Assembly: GCA_946409855.1 (NCBI GenBank) | Contig: CAMJXZ010000066.1 | Coordinates: forward strand, 1-11,966 | Source of the DNA: an uncultured Clostridia bacterium | Lineage (GTDB): Bacteria; Bacillota; Clostridia; Christensenellales; Aristaeellaceae | DNA: 11,966 nucleotides | Direction: 5' to 3' | The notes under the pieces: model-generated | What the model was told of the DNA's origin: nothing | Database searches by the model: none | What the model saw: only the letters and a program-made list of their open reading frames with translations | Part shown: positions 6,680-11,726 of the stretch, one piece after another | Layout of the letters: each line of letters opens with the position of its first letter | How positions within the stretch are numbered: the stretch's first letter is position 1 | Made by a program: the position numbers and the translations under genes

Positions 6680-7594
6680 TCACTCACCGATCCTTTCCAG
6701 GAAGAACGTCTCAATATCATTCACGTGCGTATTGAGCCCGCTGACCTGAAGCCCCGCCTGAACCAGGGTGCGGTTCAGCGCCGCCGCCTCGTACTGATGG
6801 GAATACACCGTGAGCACGTCGCCGTTCACCACCAGGTCCTTTTCGGGGATCATGCCCTGCAGGATGGAGGCGGCCTTGAGCGGGTTGTCCACGGTGATGG
6901 TGATATTGCGGCGGAACTGTTCATCCAGCGCCTGCTTGTCGATCTCCTCCACCAGCACGCCGTTGTTGATGATGCCGTAGCGGGTGACCGTTTTGGACAG
7001 CTCGTCCAGCAGATGGCTGGAAATCAGGAAGGTGACGCCCTTTTCCTGGTTCAGGGTGCGGATGGTGTCGCGGATGCTCTTGATGCCCGCCGGATCCAGG
7101 CCGTTGACAGGCTCGTCCATGACCAGGAATTCCGGGTCGCCCAGCAGCGCGATGGCCAGCCCCAGGCGCTGTTTCATGCCCAGGGAAAAATGGCCCGCGG
7201 CCTTTTTGCCGGTGTCCTGCAGGCCCACCAGCTCCAAAAGCTCCGTAAGTTCTTTGTCGTCCTTTTTGCCCGCGCCCTTCACGCCGTTGCTGATGATGGA
7301 AAAGCGCCGCAGATTTTCCAGCGCCGTGCAGCCTGTGTACAGCGCGGGCGCCTCGATCATGCTGCCGATCTTCGCGCCGGCCGTGCGCCGGTCCTCCCCC
7401 TCAAAGAGGCTCACCGTGCCCTTGTCCGGGATTGCCAGGCCCAGGATCAGGCGCATAAACGTCGTTTTACCCGCGCCGTTTTTGCCGATAAAGCCGTATA
7501 TGTCGCCGCGCCGGATGGTCATGCTGATCTCATTGACCACGGTCTTTTTGCTGAACGCTTTTGTCAGCCCTTCCGTTTTCAATACCGTTTCCAT
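6680..7594 (-). CDS. ABC transporter ATPase, BcrA/LanF (peptide resistance) type
   Basis: The energising subunit for the permease next door. The 304-residue product has Walker A GKNGAGKTT (37-45), a MIEAPALY loop (79-86) in which glutamate replaces the usual Q-loop glutamine, signature SLGMKQR (137-143), Walker B FLVMDEP (156-162) and an H-loop SSH (192-194), then a C-terminal extension of about 90 residues. The Glu-for-Gln 'E-loop' is a known trait of lantibiotic-immunity LanF ATPases, which with the pairing to an ABC-2 permease suggests antimicrobial-peptide export or self-protection. The start at 7594 fits the family N-terminus (METVLKTEGLTKAF); AAAGGAG is 13 bases upstream, a little far. 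An upstream in-frame extension to 7867 crosses the promoter and is not coding. No two-component regulator is adjacent. Confidence 0.93.
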   Translation of the reverse strand: METVLKTEGLTKAFSKKTVVNEISMTIRRGDIYGFIGKNGAGKTTFMRLILGLAIPDKGTVSLFEGEDRRTAGAKIGSMIEAPALYTGCTALENLRRFSIISNGVKGAGKKDDKELTELLELVGLQDTGKKAAGHFSLGMKQRLGLAIALLGDPEFLVMDEPVNGLDPAGIKSIRDTIRTLNQEKGVTFLISSHLLDELSKTVTRYGIINNGVLVEEIDKQALDEQFRRNITITVDNPLKAASILQGMIPEKDLVVNGDVLTVYSHQYEAAALNRTLVQAGLQVSGLNTHVNDIETFFLERIGE

Positions 7595-7637
7595 CGCTTT
7601 GTATTTTCTCCTTTCCCTTGATGGATCAAACGCTCCT

Positions 7638-7666
7638 ATGATATCCCAAGTCGCAGAAGATGTCAA
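7638..7666 (-). promoter_or_regulatory. Promoter of the ABC exporter operon
   Basis: On the minus strand: TTGACA (7661-7666), 17-base spacer, TATCAT (7638-7643). Near-consensus, giving a leader of about 37 bases before the ATPase start. This supports constitutive or simply repressed expression rather than activator-dependent control. Confidence 0.8.
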
Positions 7667-7696
7667 ATTGCTCAAACGGAACAGAAAAAGAAGGGA

Positions 7697-7720
7697 CGCG
7701 GCCGGGCCGGCGTTTGCGGG
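7697..7720 (+). repeat. 24-bp direct repeat, copy 2 (flanks the ABC operon)
   Basis: Matches 5783-5806 at 22 of 24 positions. Allowing a 3-base gap, the preceding AGAAG is shared too. This copy lies upstream of the ABC operon promoter, so the two copies bracket the operon plus promoter, about 1.9 kb. Confidence 0.7.
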
Positions 7721-7848
7721 GGATGGAAGGCCGGCGGGACTTTTGTACGGAAAAGCGTCCGCGCCGGGGTGCATCCTTTCTCCGCGCGGGGGCGGACCAA
7801 CCGGAAGAGACCGGTTGTGTTCAAAGATATTAAGAATGTATGAAGACC

Positions 7849-7860
7849 GATTCACAGAAA
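7849..7860 (+). repeat. GATTCACAGAAA, copy 1
   Basis: A 12-base direct repeat, identical to 8008-8019, about 120 bp upstream of the -35 of the helix-turn-helix operon. Confidence 0.5.
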
Positions 7861-7971
7861 AGACCAAAGGGCCGGATATGTGCAGCCGTATTTCACATGA
7901 TGTAAATTATATCTGGTATATCAGAATTTTCAGCATATTCCGCATGAAATGGAAATCGTTAAAATTCTCTC

Positions 7972-7999
7972 TTGCGCAACAGCCGAACGGGTGTATAAT
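7972..7999 (+). promoter_or_regulatory. Promoter of the helix-turn-helix operon
   Basis: TTGCGC (7972-7977), a 16-base spacer and a perfect TATAAT (7994-7999). The start site is expected near 8006, so the second GATTCACAGAAA copy (8008-8019) would lie at the very beginning of the transcript, where a bound repressor would block transcription. Confidence 0.7.
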
Positions 8000-8007
8000 G
8001 AGATTGT

Positions 8008-8019
8008 GATTCACAGAAA
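8008..8019 (+). repeat. GATTCACAGAAA, copy 2
   Basis: Identical to 7849-7860 and placed immediately after the predicted transcription start of the helix-turn-helix operon, an operator-like position. Confidence 0.5.
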
Positions 8020-8078
8020 TTGGGAATTCCGGAACGCCCGAAATTTTTTGGAAAAACAGAATGAAAAGGAGCGAAAAG

Positions 8079-8585
8079 ATGCATCCAAACGGACTCAAAG
8101 CCATCGTCGACCAGGACGAGTACGAACGCCGCCGGGAAGCAAGCCTGGCCCTGGTGATTCAGAAGCTGCGGGCGGAACCGGACCGGTTCCGTCCCCGGTG
8201 CGGGCCGGCGGCCTTCCCCGCCCGCCGGAAGCGGGACCGCCGCCGCGCCCTGCCGGACTGCCTGCGCGCCGCGCCGAAGCCGGAAGCGCTGCCCGCGCGC
8301 CTGCCCTGGGAACTGCTGCCCTGCCCGGAACAGGAGCGGGTGCGGACGAGAACGGTGTACCGGACGCTGCCCGCCGGGACGCTGGTAAACAAAGTGCGCG
8401 AGCGGATGAAGGAAAGCCGCGTCTCCATGGAAGCAATGGCGGAAACGCTGCACATCGCCCCCGGCACCTTCCGCAAATGGCTCCGCAGCCCGGAGACCAT
8501 GACGGTGCGGGATTACGGGGACCTGGCGGCGTGGCTGAACCGGCACGGCGGCCGGGCGGCGTCGGAAGGAAGGGATCTGATATGA
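8079..8585 (+). CDS. Unrecognised protein with C-terminal helix-turn-helix
   Basis: A 168-residue product I cannot name. The first 90 residues are highly basic and rich in arginine, alanine and proline, probably partly disordered. Residues about 100-154 look like a helix-turn-helix of the Cro/C1 kind: a leading helix (VNKVRERMKE), a SMEAMAETL helix, a turn, then a recognition-type helix (APGTFRKWL). I chose the ATG at 8079 over the in-frame one at 8061 because AAGGAG lies seven bases before 8079 and the 8061 ATG would sit on that site. Its end overlaps the next gene by four bases (ATGA), so the two are co-translated. The overall look is phage-like or accessory-element regulator; that is inference. 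Confidence 0.75.
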   Translation: MHPNGLKAIVDQDEYERRREASLALVIQKLRAEPDRFRPRCGPAAFPARRKRDRRRALPDCLRAAPKPEALPARLPWELLPCPEQERVRTRTVYRTLPAGTLVNKVRERMKESRVSMEAMAETLHIAPGTFRKWLRSPETMTVRDYGDLAAWLNRHGGRAASEGRDLI

Positions 8586-9118
8586 CCGAAACGACGGGAC
8601 ATAAAACGGCAGCCGGCGCCCCGGCGCCGGACACGGCGGCGGAGCTCAGGCGTCTGGCCTCCGAGCGGCAGCGGCTTCGGTATCTGGAGGGCGTCCTGCC
8701 GCTGCTGGGAAGGCGTCTGCGCGAAATGAAACAGGAGGTGTACGGCGGCATCCGCGTCACGCAGAACTGGTCCTTCCTGCCCGGCCGGGCCAACCCGGGC
8801 GACCCGACGGCTGCCCTGGCGGCCCGCGCGGCGGAGATCGCCCTGCAGGATGAATACCGCCAAATGGAAAAGCGCGTCCGGGACATGGAACGGGAAAGAA
8901 GCGCCCTGCGCCGGCGGCAGGAGCTGCTGGCCTGCGGCCTCAGGGCCCTGCCGGAGGAGCAGCGGTTCCTGGTGGAAACCAAAATCATGGACGGCAGGAG
9001 CTGGCCGGAAACGGAGGACCTGTACGAAAAAACCTATGGTTTCCGCCTGCACCGGGACACCCTGCGCCGCCGCGTCGGCCAGGCGATAAAAGCGCTGACG
9101 AAAGAACAGACGGCGTGA
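8582..9118 (+). CDS. Unrecognised coiled-coil protein with sigma-region-4-like helix-turn-helix
   Basis: A 178-residue product. Residues about 19-50 and 78-117 are charged and heptad-like, so probably coiled coil; a short tryptophan-containing linker (QNWSFLPGRANPGDP) separates them. The last 55 residues (about 121-172) resemble the region-4 helix-turn-helix of sigma factors and of phage late-gene activators: LPEEQRFLVETKIMDG, then ETEDLYEKTYG, then a basic helix HRDTLRRRVGQAIKAL. The start ATG at 8582 overlaps the previous stop codon (ATGA) and has AAGGAAGG upstream. The pair probably acts together on DNA. No sigma region 2 is present, so it is not a complete sigma factor. The transcript probably ends at the hairpin at 9317-9365. 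Confidence 0.75.
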   Translation: MTETTGHKTAAGAPAPDTAAELRRLASERQRLRYLEGVLPLLGRRLREMKQEVYGGIRVTQNWSFLPGRANPGDPTAALAARAAEIALQDEYRQMEKRVRDMERERSALRRRQELLACGLRALPEEQRFLVETKIMDGRSWPETEDLYEKTYGFRLHRDTLRRRVGQAIKALTKEQTA

Positions 9119-9247
9119 AGGGGGCGCTGCACATCCACGGCGAAAGGGGGATACAGCCGGGAGCCTGCCGGCCTCTCCAAATCACCCCGGAAATGGCTGA
9201 ATTCCCGGCATGGACTGCGCAAATTTTTTTTCGTATCCCTCTGGTTT

Positions 9248-9298
9248 TCTGTGATAAAAGGGGCTGCCGTTTTGTTTGCCGCAGCCTCATATCACAGA
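9248..9298. repeat. Nested inverted repeat
   Basis: Outer arms TCTGTGAT (9248-9255) and ATCACAGA (9291-9298); inner arms GGCTGC (9262-9267) and GCAGCC (9281-9286). Read on the minus strand the inner hairpin is followed by CCTTTTAT, terminator-like. The outer arms differ by one T from the ATTCACAGA core found twice upstream of the helix-turn-helix operon. Confidence 0.6.
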
Positions 9299-9316
9299 CG
9301 AAATGGTTCCAACGGC

Positions 9317-9365
9317 CCGCCGCCCCGGAAGTGGCTGCGTCTCCGGGGCGGCGGTTGTTTTTTTT
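9317..9365 (+). terminator. Strong intrinsic terminator
   Basis: CCGCCGCCCCGGA (9317-9329) pairs perfectly with TCCGGGGCGGCGG (9342-9354) around a 12-base loop, followed by TTGTTTTTTTT (9355-9365). It insulates the acetyltransferase-like gene from the helix-turn-helix operon. Confidence 0.9.
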
Positions 9366-9383
9366 CACGGCCTGTGGTACACT
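9355..9383 (+). promoter_or_regulatory. Promoter of the acetyltransferase-like gene, -35 inside the terminator T-run
   Basis: TTGTTT (9355-9360), a 17-base spacer ending in an extended TGG, then TACACT (9378-9383). The -35 is the start of the preceding terminator's T-run. Transcription should begin near 9390, leaving a leader of about 40 bases, too short for a classical leader peptide. Confidence 0.5.
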
Positions 9384-9405
9384 GTTTCCAAGGAAAAGCA
9401 AAGAC

Positions 9406-9421
9406 CCTTTCCGGAAAGGAG
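9406..9421 (+). promoter_or_regulatory. Palindrome covering the ribosome binding site
   Basis: CCTTTCCGGAAAGG (9406-9419) is a perfect 14-base palindrome whose right half carries the Shine-Dalgarno AAAGGAG (9415-9421). In RNA, CCUUU could pair with AAAGG around a CCGG loop and mask the site. The stem is only five pairs, so the effect may be mild. Confidence 0.45.
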
Positions 9422-9430
9422 CATCGCCCT

Positions 9431-10069
9431 ATGGGTTTTGAACAGATCGACCTGAATCAGTATCCGAGGAAGGCGCATTTTGAATATTTCCGTTCTCTCG
9501 CCTACCCTTACGTGGGGACGACGGTGAACGTGGACGTGACGGAGCTCGTCCGCATGTGCCAGGAAAAGGAGTATTCCTTCTACCTGACCTTCCTGCACGC
9601 CGTTGCGCTGGCGGCCGACGGGGTGCCCGAATTCCGCATGCGGATCCATGACGGCGGGATCGTCCGCTACGACGAATGCCCGACCTCCCACACCGAGCCT
9701 GCCGGGGACGGGACCTACTGCTACTGCACGCTCCATCATCACATGCCCCTGGCGGAATACCTCGAACGGGCGCAGGAGGCCCGGAAAACCTGCCGGGAAA
9801 ACGGCATTCAGGAGGACGAGGACGTCGAAAGCATGCTGTTCATCTCCACCCTGCCCTGGGTCCATTACACCGCGCTGATCCAGCCGGTAGCCGGCCGGGA
9901 CGAATCCAACCCCCGCATCACCTGGGGCCGGTACGAGGTGAACGACAAGGGCCGGTGCCTGCTGCCGGTGTCCGTGCTGGTGCACCACGCGCTGGCGGAC
10001 GGGGTACACATCGCCGCCTTCTACCATAACCTGGAAAAGCAGATGGAGATTCTTTCGGAAGAGGAGTAA
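9431..10069 (+). CDS. Chloramphenicol acetyltransferase-like protein (CAT family)
   Basis: A cytoplasmic acetyl-CoA-dependent acyltransferase of the CAT fold, which acts as a trimer. The 212-residue product matches CAT length (about 213-219) and keeps the RKAHFEYF N-terminal motif (13-20) and the active-site HHALADGVH (185-193), with catalytic His186 and structural Asp190. By alignment to the classical PWVSFTSF segment, the PWVHYTAL segment (142-149) has alanine where CAT has the transition-state-stabilising serine (Ser148), so chloramphenicol activity is doubtful. Similar CAT-like genes are common in gut Clostridia chromosomes, to my recollection. The start at 9431 has AAAGGAG nine bases upstream; the open frame runs further back to 9251 but through a terminator. 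It is a single-gene unit with its own promoter and an RBS-masking palindrome. Confidence 0.88.
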   Translation: MGFEQIDLNQYPRKAHFEYFRSLAYPYVGTTVNVDVTELVRMCQEKEYSFYLTFLHAVALAADGVPEFRMRIHDGGIVRYDECPTSHTEPAGDGTYCYCTLHHHMPLAEYLERAQEARKTCRENGIQEDEDVESMLFISTLPWVHYTALIQPVAGRDESNPRITWGRYEVNDKGRCLLPVSVLVHHALADGVHIAAFYHNLEKQMEILSEEE

Positions 10070-10199
10070 ATTTTTTGCCGCAGATTGGGGATTGTATGAA
10101 ACGAACGGCAATGATCCTTATGACGATACCGTCTGTCATATTTTGAAAAAGGAAATGACAGACGATTTTATGGATTGCGCCGGCTACATCTTTCAATAG
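10068..10199 (+). pseudogene. Probable C-terminal gene fragment
   Basis: Directly after the acetyltransferase stop codon, and in a different frame, about 43 codons read KFFAADWGLYETNGNDP, then YDDTVCHILKKEMTDDFM, then DCAGYIFQ, ending at TAG (10197-10199). The composition (acidic, with tryptophan, tyrosine and cysteine) looks like real protein and is unlike the shadow frames nearby. There is no ATG or ribosome binding site at its beginning; only a TTG at 10092 is possible. I read it as the 3' remnant of a lost gene. I do not recognise the family. A short TTG-started gene is the alternative. Confidence 0.4.
10130..10164. terminator. Perfect 10-bp inverted repeat, possible terminator
   Basis: CGTCTGTCAT (10130-10139) and ATGACAGACG (10155-10164) pair perfectly around a 15-base AT-rich loop; ATTTTATGG follows. 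It may end the acetyltransferase transcript, about 60 bp past its stop codon, but the T-run is short. It lies inside the gene fragment. Confidence 0.4.
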
Positions 10200-10395
10200 C
10201 CGACGCGGTACGGAAAGGAGCGGACGAAAAGCAGGATAAATCCGGCCATGGCCCGTAAGCGGCGTTTGCCGTTCAAACGGCGTGCTGATCATACCGGCGT
10301 CACCCAACCCCCGCGCCCCCATCCCGGAAGGCACCGGGCTTTGGATCGGGCGCGCGGAAGGCCGGATGTCCGGCGCGTGTGTCCCGGACAGGACG
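10200..10395. other. Non-coding stretch with orphan ribosome binding site and small hairpins
   Basis: A good GGAAAGGAG (about 10212-10220) stands in front of no usable start codon, consistent with a deleted gene. Further on are GCCGTT CA AACGGC (10268-10281) and GCCGGATGTCCGGC (10361-10374). No clear terminator for the AraC gene, which ends at 10396 reading leftwards, was found. Confidence 0.45.
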
Positions 10396-11604
10396 TCACT
10401 CATCCCTCAGCGCCTTTTGATCCCTGCCGATCAGTTCCCTGCGGTATTCCGTGGGGGTCACCCCATAGGTTTCCCGGAACAGCCGGGTGAAATAGCTCTG
10501 ATCGGAAAAACCCGAAGCCGCGCAGATATCCCGTATGCTGAAATCGTTCATCGACATCAGGATCCGGGCGTTTTCCAGACGGATCCGGTTCAGGTATTCC
10601 GTCAGCGTTTTCCCCGTCTCCCGGTGAAAGGCAGCGGACAGGGAACTGGCGTTCACGCCCAGATGCGCCGCGACGGCTTTCAGGGTGACGGCCTGCTGGA
10701 AATTCTGTTCCATATAGTCAATGGCGTTGCGGACATTGGACGAATAAGTGTGCCTGCTGTTTTTGTTGACCAGTTCGCAGAAGGCGCGGGTCACTTCATA
10801 GGAAAGCTTCAGAAGCCTTTGGCGGTCGTGCATCTGAATGGCTCTGTCCCTGTATTTCCGAAAAGCGGCTTCCAGCGCCGCCGCGGGCACCCCGGCCCGC
10901 CGTCCCGCGATGCGGGCGTGGGTCAGCTGCGTGGTGAAGCCGGAAATATCCCGAAGCGCAGCGCCGGGTCCGTCATCCGGCAGATGGATGTACGGCTTCT
11001 GCAGGTTCCGCAGGATCTCTTCCGCGGACCGGAGATTTCCGTGGGCAATGGCGGCGGAGTAGGCCGCTTCCATGTCCTGGTAGTGCTCCGCGTATTTGTT
11101 CGGGTTTTCATGGAGGGATTGGAAGGGATTGCGGTGCAGCAGGCGGATGGTCCTCATCTGCCCCGCTTCCCGTTTGGAAAAAAGATGGCAGTACGCCCTG
11201 CACAGGGCCAGCACCTGCTCTATGCTCACCAGATGGGCAAAGATCACATACCGGTTGAATCCTTCCAGCAGCGACCGGTCCACTCGCAGGAAGCGCAGGA
11301 TGGCCTCCGTCTCGTTCCGCGTCAGCACCTCCGCGGCAAACGGCCCGGCGAGGATCTGAAAACTGTCCAGCGAAAGCGCCGCCCACCACATGGTCAGCCG
11401 GTCCTGAATGAGGTGGGGTACAAAAGGCCGCATGCCGGCAAACAGCCCCCTCAGGCCCTCCGGCGTCATAAACTGCGCGGGAAGCAGCAAATCCTTTGAT
11501 TCCGGATACAGCTCTTCCGCGCGGCCTGTTTCCGCCGCCCGGGCGGTAATGCCCAGCATGTCCCTGGCCAGAGCAGGGACCGCCTTTTTCCAATCCACGT
11601 CCAT
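10396..11604 (-). CDS. AraC/XylS family transcriptional regulator
   Basis: A 402-residue DNA-binding regulator. The C-terminal 110 residues are a typical AraC double helix-turn-helix: AIDYMEQNF (294-302), a first HTH about 307-328 (TLKAVAAHLGVNASSLSAAF) with FHRETGKTLTEYLNRIRLENA after it, and a second HTH about 355-378 ending with the hallmark GFSDQSYFTRLFRETYGVTPTEYR spread over 365-388. The first 285 residues form a helical sensor region of unrecognised type, not the cupin of AraC itself. The start at 11604 has AGGAA eight bases upstream. It is divergent from a secreted hydrolase gene, with interlocked promoters, so it very likely controls that gene and itself. The effector is unknown. Confidence 0.93.
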   Translation of the reverse strand: MDVDWKKAVPALARDMLGITARAAETGRAEELYPESKDLLLPAQFMTPEGLRGLFAGMRPFVPHLIQDRLTMWWAALSLDSFQILAGPFAAEVLTRNETEAILRFLRVDRSLLEGFNRYVIFAHLVSIEQVLALCRAYCHLFSKREAGQMRTIRLLHRNPFQSLHENPNKYAEHYQDMEAAYSAAIAHGNLRSAEEILRNLQKPYIHLPDDGPGAALRDISGFTTQLTHARIAGRRAGVPAAALEAAFRKYRDRAIQMHDRQRLLKLSYEVTRAFCELVNKNSRHTYSSNVRNAIDYMEQNFQQAVTLKAVAAHLGVNASSLSAAFHRETGKTLTEYLNRIRLENARILMSMNDFSIRDICAASGFSDQSYFTRLFRETYGVTPTEYRRELIGRDQKALRDE

Positions 11605-11646
11605 ATGACCGCTTCCTGCAAAAATTATTATATATTGACAAAAATA

Positions 11647-11675
11647 ATTATAACATGAGCCGTCAGTTTTGTCTA
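11647..11675 (-). promoter_or_regulatory. Promoter of the AraC-family gene
   Basis: On the minus strand: TAGACA (11670-11675), a 17-base spacer, TATAAT (11647-11652). Near-consensus. It overlaps the divergent promoter at 11651-11679 on both elements. Confidence 0.7.
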
Positions 11676-11679
11676 TAAT
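11651..11679 (+). promoter_or_regulatory. Promoter of the secreted hydrolase gene
   Basis: TAACAT (11651-11656, a poor -35), a 17-base spacer, TATAAT (11674-11679). The weak -35 fits dependence on an activator such as the divergent AraC protein. Start expected near 11686. Confidence 0.6.
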
Positions 11680-11689
11680 GTACCTGCGT

Positions 11690-11704
11690 CAACCGGAAAG
11701 GTTG
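11690..11704 (+). promoter_or_regulatory. Small hairpin at the 5' end of the hydrolase transcript
   Basis: CAACC (11690-11694), GGAAA, GGTTG (11700-11704). It lies a few bases after the predicted start site and may protect the mRNA; as DNA it could be an operator half-site pair. Confidence 0.35.
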
Positions 11705-11726
11705 AAAAAAGAAGGAGGAAACCTCA

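Larger units (their letters stand above)
7595..8078. other. Divergent intergenic region with two promoters
   Basis: About 480 bp without a convincing gene. It holds the ABC operon promoter (7638-7666, minus), a GC-rich stretch with the second 24-bp repeat (7697-7720), a small hairpin CAACCGG AAGAGA CCGGTTG (7798-7817), an AT-richer stretch (about 7820-7970), two copies of GATTCACAGAAA, and the promoter of the helix-turn-helix operon (7972-7999). A 57-codon frame at 7836-8009 has no ribosome binding site and ends inside the promoter. Confidence 0.6.
9119..9430. other. Intergenic region with nested hairpins, terminator and cat promoter
   Basis: About 310 bp. The first 100 bases hold only a small stem (GCCGG 9156-9160 with CCGGC 9168-9172) and a lone T-run (9224-9231) without a hairpin next to it. 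Then come the nested hairpin (9248-9298), a strong terminator (9317-9365), the promoter of the acetyltransferase-like gene (9355-9383) and a palindrome over its ribosome binding site (9406-9419). I recognise no known riboswitch or RNA gene. Confidence 0.6.

Noticed and set aside
5800..6735. 311-codon plus-strand open frame opposite the ABC permease
   Set aside because: Histidine/glutamine/arginine-rich shadow; the minus strand has the membrane protein coupled to the ATPase.
7836..8009. Possible 57-residue small gene
   Set aside because: No ribosome binding site, unremarkable composition, and it runs through the -35 and -10 of the next promoter.
9251..9430. N-terminal extension of the CAT-like protein
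   Set aside because: The open frame passes through a strong terminator; the ATG at 9431 has a proper ribosome binding site and gives the normal CAT length.
9384..9430. Leader peptide for classical cat translation attenuation
   Set aside because: Only about 40 bases of leader and no separate start codon with its own ribosome binding site.
10248..10490. Plus-strand 80-codon frame near the AraC 3' end
   Set aside because: Arginine/proline-rich frame overlapping the AraC gene end, with no properly spaced ribosome binding site.
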